Source: Candidatus Obscuribacterales bacterium (GTDB lineage: Bacteria > Cyanobacteriota > Vampirovibrionia > Obscuribacterales > Obscuribacteraceae). From it: 64,000 nucleotides of DNA. A model generated the notes under the pieces. The model saw only the letters and a list, made by a program, of their open reading frames with translations, was not told the origin of the DNA and searched no databases. The position numbers were made by a program, and so were the translations under genes. Below, in pieces: positions 50,057 to 57,646 of this stretch. Position 1 is the stretch's first letter; every line of letters starts with the position of its first letter. The stretch lies in NCBI GenBank assembly GCA_019750335.1, contig JAIEOQ010000008.1, positions 434,001 to 498,000 of the forward strand, written 5' to 3'.

Positions 50057-50301
50057 AAATCACCTCGTAGGAATGTGATTCCTCGAACTCTTGAAAAACA
50101 AAAGCAAACAGATGCATCAGTCGAATGGGTTTGTTATTTGCGCGATAGAAGTTCCCTTTTCTATAAGACAGAAGTGATATGACCCACCCTAGCCCTAGCG
50201 CCCCCTAGGAAGAAGAGAGAAGGAGATCAGTAAGTTAAAAGCTTTTCGTAAGATCCCTAATCGGTACTCATGTAACGCTAACCTACCGGTTAGCGAGGCT
50301 G

Positions 50302-50811
50302 CTAAAGATTGGTTTGAACCAGCTCTCTTATTTTGCTGCATTCGCCGATTCTGCCACGCGAAGCAAAGATTTCATCAAGCTCTTGCAGAGCGGCAACAAA
50401 ATCGGTTTGATGTTTGTCCTCAGCTTGCACATAGGTCTCTTTAGCTTGCAGAATAAACTGCCAAGCTTGACGAAAGATACCTTGCCGAGCAGTTATTTTT
50501 GCTAACTCAAACAGAATATTGGTTGCTGCCATATCCGGCTTAGAAACAGCTTTTCGGTGATAAGACAAAGCGCGTATATAAACCAGCTTGGCTTTATAAA
50601 ACTGCTTCAAACCAACATGAGCTTGTGCTTGAAGCAACAACAGCCGCACCTGATGCTTTTGTTTTTGCGCCTTATTACTCGGCTCATTGAACGCCGCGCG
50701 AAACATTTTATAAGCAATACGGAAATGCCCGTTTTCCAAAGCGGTATAACCAAGCTCTATATAGCTCTGAATCAGACTTTCAGCATAAGGACGTTGAAGA
50801 ATGTTATGCAT
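50302..50811 (-). CDS. TPR-like protein, 169 aa
   Basis: Start taken at the ATG 50811 with GTGG upstream; an in-frame GTG lies at 50823. Helical repeats: IELGYTALENGHFRIAYKMF, LLQAQAHVGLKQFYKAKLVY, FELAKITARQGIFRQAWQFI. Tetratricopeptide spacing is good. Small TPR scaffold; partner unknown. Confidence 0.65.
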   Translation of the reverse strand: MHNILQRPYAESLIQSYIELGYTALENGHFRIAYKMFRAAFNEPSNKAQKQKHQVRLLLLQAQAHVGLKQFYKAKLVYIRALSYHRKAVSKPDMAATNILFELAKITARQGIFRQAWQFILQAKETYVQAEDKHQTDFVAALQELDEIFASRGRIGECSKIRELVQTNL

Positions 50812-50941
50812 ATTTGCCACCACGCAAAGTAATTTTCAGAAGAGCTTAGCCAGCCTTTCTGAAAATCAACTGAGAGTGATTTGCTAATCTGTTTTTTTCC
50901 AGCTAATACTATTTCTTATGGTATATAACAAACAAAAAAGT

Positions 50942-50987
50942 TAGCTCTCCGGCTGTGCAAAGCAACTCTGCACTAACCGGAGAGCTA
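50942..50987 (-). terminator. Intrinsic terminator
   Basis: Perfect 11-bp stem TAGCTCTCCGG / CCGGAGAGCTA. On the minus strand AACTTTTTTG follows. It ends the minus-strand membrane-gene cluster. Confidence 0.85.
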
Positions 50988-51021
50988 TCCTAACGCTTGC
51001 TCAAAGCATCACGAAGGAGTC

Positions 51022-51231
51022 TTAGCGCCCGAAATGGTTGAGCTCGGAGATCGTGACAATCAAAGCCAAAACCAAGCAAGCGCCGACAGACCACAAAGCA
51101 GCCGTAAGCGCGCTACCGCCGGACAAAGCAGCAATGCCGGCGATAACGGCAATAGCAATCAAGCCCGGAACAGCAAATTGCTTGAGAACCGCTCCAAACA
51201 CCCAGAAAAAAGCGAGGAAGATGTAGCCCAT
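51022..51231 (-). CDS. Small two-helix membrane protein, 69 aa
   Basis: Strong AGGAGAT site. Helices IFLAFFWVFGAVLKQFAVPG and ALWSVGACLVLALIVTISEL around ALSGGSALTA. Paralog of the protein at 42270-42476 that follows the malic enzyme. Last of a minus-strand cluster of small membrane genes with nearly identical ribosome sites. Confidence 0.65.
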   Translation of the reverse strand: MGYIFLAFFWVFGAVLKQFAVPGLIAIAVIAGIAALSGGSALTAALWSVGACLVLALIVTISELNHFGR

Positions 51232-51308
51232 GATTATCTCCTAAACGAATAGGCACCGTTTCTTTGTTGTGGTAAAAAAACAGCAAGCGCAACACACCGC
51301 CAAAGCGT

Positions 51309-51920
51309 TTAACGCGCTTTTTTGAAATCAGGCAGTTTTGCCGGATCGAAAACCGGTCCGACAATCACTTTGTTCAGGAGCACAAAAATGCCGATGTGCC
51401 GGCACAAAGTGCCGTCTTCCTGGCTGATGTGCCCGGCCGAAGCATAGCTTACACGATGTCGCCGCAAAAGCTTGGTTGACGAATAAGAACGGCTATGTCC
51501 GGCGTCGAAAGTCGTCGAAAAACCTTTGAGCGCTTCCTCTTCCCAAGGCTTAAGTTCACGCTGCACGCGATAAACTCGATGCCGCAAACGTGAAACAATG
51601 CACTCCGGCACCGTGCTCTGGCGACTGCCGAGATCGCGACGTTGCGAATTAACACCAAGACAACGCCGGCATTTCACCTGCTTATCATGGTGAGTGGTTT
51701 CAACATCTCCGCTACCCCCGCATTTGCGACATTGGCGCATAAACGCCGACATGCTGCGCGGACCGTTGCAGAGAATCTCGCCGCGACCCAAACATCGATC
51801 ACATCTGGACTTGGTCTTTTTAGCGACCGTGCCGCTGCCTAAACAGCAGCGGCACGGTCCAAGACCGATTTGCAATTTTCCGTTCACCACACGCATGAGC
51901 GTATCGGTTTTGCTTTTCAC
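51309..51920 (-). CDS. DnaJ-type zinc-finger protein without J domain
   Basis: The start is a GTG at 51920 with AAGGAG 6 nt upstream; the frame stays open to 52097, overlapping the next gene. 203 residues. Four CxxCxG motifs (Cys23-26, 40-43, 64-67, 84-87; for example CDRCLGRG and CRKCGGSG) reproduce the DnaJ cysteine-rich domain, but there is no J domain and no peptide-binding barrel. The C-terminal half (EEEALKGFSTTFDAGHSRSY onwards) is unfamiliar. It might be a chaperone-like or redox adaptor. A perfect 14-bp inverted repeat lies inside its coding sequence. Confidence 0.7.
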   Translation of the reverse strand: MKSKTDTLMRVVNGKLQIGLGPCRCCLGSGTVAKKTKSRCDRCLGRGEILCNGPRSMSAFMRQCRKCGGSGDVETTHHDKQVKCRRCLGVNSQRRDLGSRQSTVPECIVSRLRHRVYRVQRELKPWEEEALKGFSTTFDAGHSRSYSSTKLLRRHRVSYASAGHISQEDGTLCRHIGIFVLLNKVIVGPVFDPAKLPDFKKAR

Positions 51921-51969
51921 GGTCAGCTCCTTATGCTGATTTTCGGTTATGGCAACACGCCGGCCGCAA

Positions 51970-52323
51970 TTAGATAAGGAAGCTGAATGCACCGTGAATG
52001 AAAGCGAAGATCGAACCGGAGATGTTGTTGCCGTGCCAAAGGTACTCAACGGCACAGACCGGCAAGCACCAGAACAAAGCGCCGGGGACGACGGCACGGA
52101 AGAGGAGCTGCTTCTTGTTTTGCGCGCAGATCATCGGCATCACCGAAAGCAAGCCGAAAGCGGTCAGAAGCACGCCCGCCGATTCGCCTTCCTGAATGGC
52201 GAGCAGAGCGCCGCCGCCGGCAGCAACAGCCAGAGCGATCAGAACTCCGTAGCAGACGATCAAAGCGCAAACAAAAACAACCGTGCGAATGAATTGAGCA
52301 ATGCGGGAAGCCAAAGCGTTCAT
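51970..52323 (-). CDS. Four-helix membrane protein, 117 aa
   Basis: GAGGAA before the ATG. Hydrophobic segments: TVVFVCALIVCYGVLIALAV, GVLLTAFGLLSVMPMICA, AVVPGALFWCLPVCAVEYLW and ISGSIFAFIHGAFSFLI. No family. Part of the 51-53.3 kb membrane-gene cluster. Confidence 0.6.
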   Translation of the reverse strand: MNALASRIAQFIRTVVFVCALIVCYGVLIALAVAAGGGALLAIQEGESAGVLLTAFGLLSVMPMICAQNKKQLLFRAVVPGALFWCLPVCAVEYLWHGNNISGSIFAFIHGAFSFLI

Positions 52324-52357
52324 GATTGAGGTTCCTCAAACTTGATGAAAACAACTA

Positions 52358-52382
52358 GAGCCCGCACACGTTGCGCGGGCTC
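52358..52382 (-). repeat. Intercistronic hairpin
   Basis: GAGCCCGC / GCGGGCTC between two membrane genes; no T-tract. Confidence 0.45.
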
Positions 52383-52412
52383 CAAAGTCAGAAACAAATG
52401 AACAAACGCCGC

Positions 52413-52796
52413 TTAAGCCTGCTGGTTTTGGCGGCCGGTTTGTTGCCAGGAACTCTTCACCGCATCGGCACCAGCAACCAGAGCGGTTACAATCCGCTCG
52501 AGAAAGTTCAGCCCATAAGAGGCAAAAGCCGGGGTGAAAGTAAGCACCAGCTCATAGCCGGCAACGAGAGCGCCGATAATGGCAAAAGGCGTAACCCAGC
52601 CGTATTGCCAATTGTAGTGAATGATGCCGGTACCAACGACCGCGCAAGCCAAACCGCCCCAAAAGAGAAAGTTCGACGTATTGGTGCCGTCCGTCGTATT
52701 GCCCTTATAGCGCAAACCCTTGATCGTTTCACCCCAGATGTACGACAGCAAACCGCCGACAAGCGCCGCCCAAACCATGAACAAGAAAGTGGTCAT
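52413..52796 (-). CDS. Multi-helix membrane protein, 127 aa
   Basis: Start at 52796 (GGAGGAT upstream). Three hydrophobic segments: TFLFMVWAALVGGLLSYIWG, FLFWGGLACAVVGTGIIHY and VTPFAIIGALVAGYELVLTF. An amphipathic tail (NFLERIVTALVAGADAV) ends it. Unrecognised. Confidence 0.6.
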   Translation of the reverse strand: MTTFLFMVWAALVGGLLSYIWGETIKGLRYKGNTTDGTNTSNFLFWGGLACAVVGTGIIHYNWQYGWVTPFAIIGALVAGYELVLTFTPAFASYGLNFLERIVTALVAGADAVKSSWQQTGRQNQQA

Positions 52797-52833
52797 AACA
52801 AGATCCTCCGATGAAAATCGCGGACTCCAAAAT

Positions 52834-52864
52834 GTGCCGGGCGAGAACCGTTCCCGCCCGGCAC
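52834..52864 (-). repeat. Intercistronic hairpin
   Basis: Perfect 10-bp stem GTGCCGGGCG / CGCCCGGCAC between two membrane genes. Confidence 0.45.
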
Positions 52865-52908
52865 TCAAATCAATCTGCTAAAGAAACCAACAGCATTTAG
52901 CGCAAGCT

Positions 52909-53313
52909 TTACTCGACCGTGGTCGTTTCGGTGCGCGTCACCACTCGACGGGGTCCGTGAATCAGCCAGGTACCGCCCAAGCTGCCGGTGAGGAAGACGA
53001 GAGCACCGGTTACAGCCGTCGGCAAGCCGAGGACAACCATCTTGTTGATGCCGACCGAGCTATCGAGGAAGCCGGCCAACAGTGTGCAAACGAACGCCAC
53101 CGTAAGCAAAAGCGCGCCGTAGCTGAGCTTGTTGCGCAAGGTCGGCAGAGTCTTAAACTTGACCAAAGCCGGACCGATCAGAACGCCGATGGTCAGCATG
53201 GCGTAGTTGGTGACGGACAGGGCGTGCTGCGCGTCGCGAGTCAAATTCACCAACGCGGCAAAAGCCAAAACGACAAGCGCCACCACAAGCTTGGACAGAA
53301 ATTGAGCGAACAT
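52909..53313 (-). CDS. Four-helix membrane protein, 134 aa
   Basis: AGGAGA before the ATG. Segments: LSKLVVALVVLAFAALVNLT, NYAMLTIGVLIGPALVKF, LSYGALLLTVAFVCTLLAGF and MVVLGLPTAVTGALVFLTGS. The tail is Arg/Thr-rich (RRVVTRTETTTVE). No family recognised. Confidence 0.6.
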   Translation of the reverse strand: MFAQFLSKLVVALVVLAFAALVNLTRDAQHALSVTNYAMLTIGVLIGPALVKFKTLPTLRNKLSYGALLLTVAFVCTLLAGFLDSSVGINKMVVLGLPTAVTGALVFLTGSLGGTWLIHGPRRVVTRTETTTVE

Positions 53314-53393
53314 GAAGTTCTCCTCAGAGCTGATTTAGGATGAAAAACAAAATCGAATTCAGACAAATACAGAGCAACAAACAGCTTCGTTGC

Positions 53394-54374
53394 TTAACGC
53401 AGCTCGATCACTTCTTGCTTACGGCTCGGATCAGCCGGAGCGCCCGGAGGCAACACGCGCCGCCCGCGGAAGATGCCCTGCCGAACTTCCTTCAAGTCGA
53501 AGACCACGTCGCCGTTGAGATATTCTCGGTTCACTTCGGTACCCATCACCGAGTCGAGCAACAAAGACCCCATGGCGCCGCTACGCGATTCGTCATAACC
53601 GACGCTCACATAGGCACCGCTCCGCTGGACTCGATTGCAGCTGCCGACAAAGAGGGTGTGATCGAGCTTGACCGGAGCGTTGAGGTTGGGCAGCTCGCCG
53701 TCGTGACCGTCCAGGGTGTAAAGGAAAAGATGCTCCGGATCGAAAGGCACGTAATGGAAGCCGACCGGAGCCGCTTCGCCGGCTTTCTCCGGATCGAAGC
53801 AGCAAACAGCAATCGGCGAGTCGTAGTAGCGTCCCAAAGCTTCGAAGAGCGCCGCGTTCAAAGGCGGGCGCTTATTTGCCGGGAGCTGAGCAACGGCTTC
53901 GGGAATGAAAGTGGGATGGTCAGCCAAAAGCACGGTGTAAACGTCGTATTCGATCACCTCGACGCCTTTGGAGACGTTCATGCTGAAAGAAAACGACTTG
54001 AGGTCGCCGCGCGATCGTGGCTTGACCGCTTCAGCAATGTTTTTCAAACAACTGCGGTTGTTGCGCAGATCAATAAGCTGGATGCTTTCGCGCTCGCCGA
54101 GCAAAGGAATGACCAAAGCATTGCCGCGCGGGTCGTTCGACGAAGCCGGACCGGCCCAGTTGCTGGGCGTGCCTTGTTGAGCCCAAGCCGGTCGCCGCCG
54201 CGGACCTTGCTCGGTAAATTTAGCCGGGGGCTCGATCCTGCGCGCTTGTCGTTGCGGGGGAGCACCGACGGTGTTCTGGTAAAAAACCGCGTGACGGTCC
54301 TGGCCACCAAGACGAACTTCAAAAGCGCCATGAATGGTTTTCGAAAAGCTGGTCGGACCGATCGAGATGCACAT
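53394..54374 (-). CDS. Hypothetical protein, 326 aa
   Basis: Start at 54374 after GGGAGGAT. It begins with a beta-rich segment (CISIGPTSFSKTIHGAFEVR), then a Pro/Arg-rich linker (~40-70), then a mixed alpha/beta domain containing LRNNRSCLKNIAEAVKPRSR, VEVIEYDVYTVLLADHP, HLFLYTLDGHDGEL and HTLFVGSCNRV. No signal peptide. First gene of the cluster that continues with the small membrane proteins. Not recognised. Confidence 0.6.
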   Translation of the reverse strand: MCISIGPTSFSKTIHGAFEVRLGGQDRHAVFYQNTVGAPPQRQARRIEPPAKFTEQGPRRRPAWAQQGTPSNWAGPASSNDPRGNALVIPLLGERESIQLIDLRNNRSCLKNIAEAVKPRSRGDLKSFSFSMNVSKGVEVIEYDVYTVLLADHPTFIPEAVAQLPANKRPPLNAALFEALGRYYDSPIAVCCFDPEKAGEAAPVGFHYVPFDPEHLFLYTLDGHDGELPNLNAPVKLDHTLFVGSCNRVQRSGAYVSVGYDESRSGAMGSLLLDSVMGTEVNREYLNGDVVFDLKEVRQGIFRGRRVLPPGAPADPSRKQEVIELR

Positions 54375-54893
54375 AGGCATCCTCCCTGAAATGTTAGCCA
54401 GCACTCACCAGAGCATCGCCAAGATGCCGGATTGCTAGCTAAAGTACGAATTGGGTTTAGATTTACAGGCGTATTAACTACAGGGACGTAACACAGGAGA
54501 CATGAAACACCCTAGGCGCCATGACCACCAGGGGATCAACAAACGTGTCGCTTGTAGATAAGTACTCTCTTAGATCATATGGGAATTACACCACTTACAC
54601 ATCAGTATTCAAGAATCGGTAGCCGCGCTAACTATAAAGGCTAAGCGGCGCTCATTTTTGGCTCTATTTAGACCATCTTAAAAAACCTGAATTAGCTATC
54701 TGGTCTGTTTTTTAACTAGTTTGCATACAGCTTCTTTTTTTTCTTTCGCAATAGGCACGGCTTATACAACTCTGAAACCTCTCGGTTCGCTAAATCCGCG
54801 TCCGCATCACTCTTGTGATAGCGGTCAGATTGTTATGCCTGTTTCTGCACCTTCTTTCACTCACGCTTAAGACTGTGAGAAGAAAGGCTTCCC
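54375..54893. promoter_or_regulatory. Divergent control region
   Basis: No gene. Minus-strand TATAGT at 54631-54636 (GCTTAGCCTTTATAGTTAG) may start the membrane cluster with a ~250-nt leader. On the plus strand TATACA near 54769 may serve the S41 pair. Confidence 0.35.
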
Positions 54894-56282
54894 ATGTTCT
54901 TCAATCGCCGCCCGGAAGGCGGCCGCAGCTGGTTTATGCCGGTTGCTTTTATCGGTGTTGCCCTTGCCGCTCTTTTCATCGCTCGTCAATATTTTTACGT
55001 CAGTCCGGACCGCCTTTATCACTTGGCTTGGCAGAAAGCGCAAGAGAACGTTTACGACCCGATGCACAGCAAAGATTGGGCTGCCTGGAAGCACAAGTTC
55101 GACGGGCAGATGAAAGACGACGCTGAAGCGATTCAGCGCGCCAACGAGATGCTCAAAGCTTTGCTCAACGACGACTACACTCACATGGTGCCGGCTGAGG
55201 CTTACGTTCAGGAGCTCCGCTCCATGGACGGCAAGTTCATCGGTATCGGCGTTGCACTGGACATCGACTTTGATGCTGCCGGTGAGCCGGTGCGCAATGC
55301 CGCCGGACAAATGGCAGCGAGAACCGATGCCGACGGTAACCCGGTAATCAAGCACGTTATGGCTGGATCGCCTGCTGAAAAAGCCGGCTTGAAAGATGGC
55401 GACGCTTTAAAAAGCATTGACGGCAAAAGCTGCAAAGACGCCTCCATCGAAGGGCTGATTGGCATGATTACCGGCAAGGAAGGTACTGCCGTAGTGCTCG
55501 AGATTGTACGCGACGGTCAAACTCTGGCTCCCGTAAGCATTGTCCGCGGTCAGGTTAAGCAAGAATCGGCTGTCTCAGCCAAAATGCTCGACAACGAAAT
55601 CGGCTATATCCGGCTTGACACTTTCGGTCGTTTCGATAACGACGACGACATGAAGAAAGCTCTGGAGAGCCTGAACAAAGCAAAAGCAATCGTGCTTGAT
55701 CTGCGCAACAACGGCGGCGGCTTGATTGAAAACGCTTTGCACATCTCCTCCATGTTCGTTAAAGACGGCGTAATCGTTACGGTCAAAATGCGGATTGCCG
55801 GTAACCCGGCTAAGCCGCAATACGAAACGACTATCACCCGCGTTACGGCTACCGACGTAATTGAGGAAGTTAGCCGCACGGATAAGCCGGGACAAGTGAA
55901 AAGCAGGAGCAACAAACGTGAGTTTCCTTACTTGCTTGCCGGACGACCGCTTGTAGTGCTTGTGAACAACATGTCCGCTTCGGCCTCCGAAATGACCTCC
56001 GGTGCTTTGCGCGACAACAACGTCGCTGTTCTTGTCGGCGAGCACACTTACGGCAAGGGTATCGGTCAGCACAAAGTTTATATGCCTAACGGCACCAGGT
56101 TGCAAGTAACTTCATTGCGCTACTTCACTCCTAACGGCAGCTGGCTCGGCGACGCTGGAGCCACACGCAAAGGCATGCAGCCGGACATCGAAGTGAAACC
56201 GAATAAGCAGCGATTCGAACCGACTTCCGCAGAAGACAACCAGCTTGAAGAAGCTGTCAAACACCTCAAAAGCAAAATCTAG
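54894..56282 (+). CDS. S41 C-terminal processing peptidase, membrane-anchored (copy 1)
   Basis: A 462-residue protein with AAAGG upstream. N-terminal signal anchor (FMPVAFIGVALAALFIARQY). PDZ around residues 112-215 (FIGIGVALDIDFD, AGLKDGDALKSIDGKS). S41 core: AIVLDLRNNGGG, nucleophile region NNMSASASEM (361-365), Lys388 in TYGKG. Extracytoplasmic protease. Twenty bp before a second S41 gene of the same architecture; a tandem duplication. Confidence 0.92.
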   Translation: MFFNRRPEGGRSWFMPVAFIGVALAALFIARQYFYVSPDRLYHLAWQKAQENVYDPMHSKDWAAWKHKFDGQMKDDAEAIQRANEMLKALLNDDYTHMVPAEAYVQELRSMDGKFIGIGVALDIDFDAAGEPVRNAAGQMAARTDADGNPVIKHVMAGSPAEKAGLKDGDALKSIDGKSCKDASIEGLIGMITGKEGTAVVLEIVRDGQTLAPVSIVRGQVKQESAVSAKMLDNEIGYIRLDTFGRFDNDDDMKKALESLNKAKAIVLDLRNNGGGLIENALHISSMFVKDGVIVTVKMRIAGNPAKPQYETTITRVTATDVIEEVSRTDKPGQVKSRSNKREFPYLLAGRPLVVLVNNMSASASEMTSGALRDNNVAVLVGEHTYGKGIGQHKVYMPNGTRLQVTSLRYFTPNGSWLGDAGATRKGMQPDIEVKPNKQRFEPTSAEDNQLEEAVKHLKSKI

Positions 56283-56302
56283 ATTCACAACGTGAGGCAT
56301 TT

Positions 56303-57646
56303 ATGTTCGCTCCCCGCTTACCGGACGGCGCTAAGCGTCCGCATTTGTTTTGGCGCGGCGCTCAATTGAGCGCCCTTTTGCTTGGTTCATTTTTGCTCGG
56401 CTTGCTTTGTTTGATCATGCAAGCCGCGAACTATTTTCTGGTTGAAGTGAAAGCGTCACCGCAAGAGCTGTACCACAACGCCTGGCAAGCGGTGCGCGAC
56501 AACATTTACGACCAAGATCGGCTTAAAGACTGGGATCTCTGGGAACACAAGTTCGACGCTGAGATCAAAACCGACGCCGATGCTTTGCACTATGCCCGTC
56601 AGATGACAGCCAGCTTGGAAGATCCTTACACCGGCATACTGGACCCGGGGCAAACCCAGGCCAGTTATGAACGGGCAAAAGGAAAGCTGGTTGGCATCGG
56701 TGTGGAAATTGTTCAGCAAGATGTCGATACTTTGGTGATTAGCGGAGTTTTGCGAGGCAGCCCAGCCGAGCGCAACGGCTTGCAGAGCGGCGATAAAATC
56801 GTCGGCTTGAACGGCAATGCAATCGCTCAACTAAGCCCGAAAGAGTTGAACGACACACTTGAAGGTGAGGTTGGCACCAGCCTCACCTTGCAGATCATGC
56901 GCAACGGTCAACAAACAACCGCTTCTTTGACACGAGCCGAAGTGAGCATTCCGGTTGTTACGACTGCAATTTTGCCGGGGAACGTCGGTTATTTGCGCAT
57001 TGAAAGTTTCGTTCAACTCGACACGGACAAACAAGCAGCCAAAGCGATGGAAGCTCTTGCTGGCTGCGACTCTTTGATCCTCGACATGCGGGGTAATTTG
57101 GGCGGATTTTTGCACTCCTCCCTTTTAACCGCCAGCTTGTTTTTGGATGAAGGTTTGCTGGCAACCGAGAAGGTCCGCGCTCCGGCTTCCGGTTATATCA
57201 CCACCGATTTTCGTTTGACTAAAAACTTTTTGATTGTCGATGCTAATGGTTTGCCCATACCTGTACCTCGGCACCAGAACGCCAGCGGGCAGCGCCCGCT
57301 TGTTGTGCTGATGGACGGCAATACAGCAAGCGCCGGGGAGACCTTGGTTTCAGCGCTGCAAGACAACGGGCGCTGCACTGTGGTTGGCAGCAAAAGCTTC
57401 GGCAAAGGGATCGGGCAAACTTTTGTGCCGATCGGCAACGGAGCGCGGGTGCGTGTCACCAATTTCCGCGGTTACACACCGAAAGGTGCGTGGCTGGGTG
57501 ATGGCGCCGTTAAAGTAGCCAACGGCATTGAACCGGACATCAAAGTGGAGAGCAATTACAACTCGCTCATGGTTTCAAACCCGAAAGATGACAAACAGCT
57601 TCAGGCTGCCCTTGCGCATTTAGAAGCTAAAAAGTCCCGGCCATAA
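56303..57646 (+). CDS. S41 C-terminal processing peptidase, membrane-anchored (copy 2)
   Basis: A 447-residue protein with GAGG upstream. Signal anchor ALLLGSFLLGLLCLIMQAAN. PDZ with LVGIGVEIVQQ and NGLQSGDKIVGLNGNA. Core: LILDMRGNLGG, nucleophile region GNTASAGETLVSAL, Lys in SFGKGIGQ. Its 3' end overlaps the convergent M16 gene by 20 bp. Substrates unknown. Confidence 0.92.
   Translation: MFAPRLPDGAKRPHLFWRGAQLSALLLGSFLLGLLCLIMQAANYFLVEVKASPQELYHNAWQAVRDNIYDQDRLKDWDLWEHKFDAEIKTDADALHYARQMTASLEDPYTGILDPGQTQASYERAKGKLVGIGVEIVQQDVDTLVISGVLRGSPAERNGLQSGDKIVGLNGNAIAQLSPKELNDTLEGEVGTSLTLQIMRNGQQTTASLTRAEVSIPVVTTAILPGNVGYLRIESFVQLDTDKQAAKAMEALAGCDSLILDMRGNLGGFLHSSLLTASLFLDEGLLATEKVRAPASGYITTDFRLTKNFLIVDANGLPIPVPRHQNASGQRPLVVLMDGNTASAGETLVSALQDNGRCTVVGSKSFGKGIGQTFVPIGNGARVRVTNFRGYTPKGAWLGDGAVKVANGIEPDIKVESNYNSLMVSNPKDDKQLQAALAHLEAKKSRP

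Noticed and set aside
53340..54389. 349-residue plus-strand open frame
   Set aside because: Mirror of the minus-strand 326-residue gene, which has a strong GGGAGG site and sits in a same-strand cluster.
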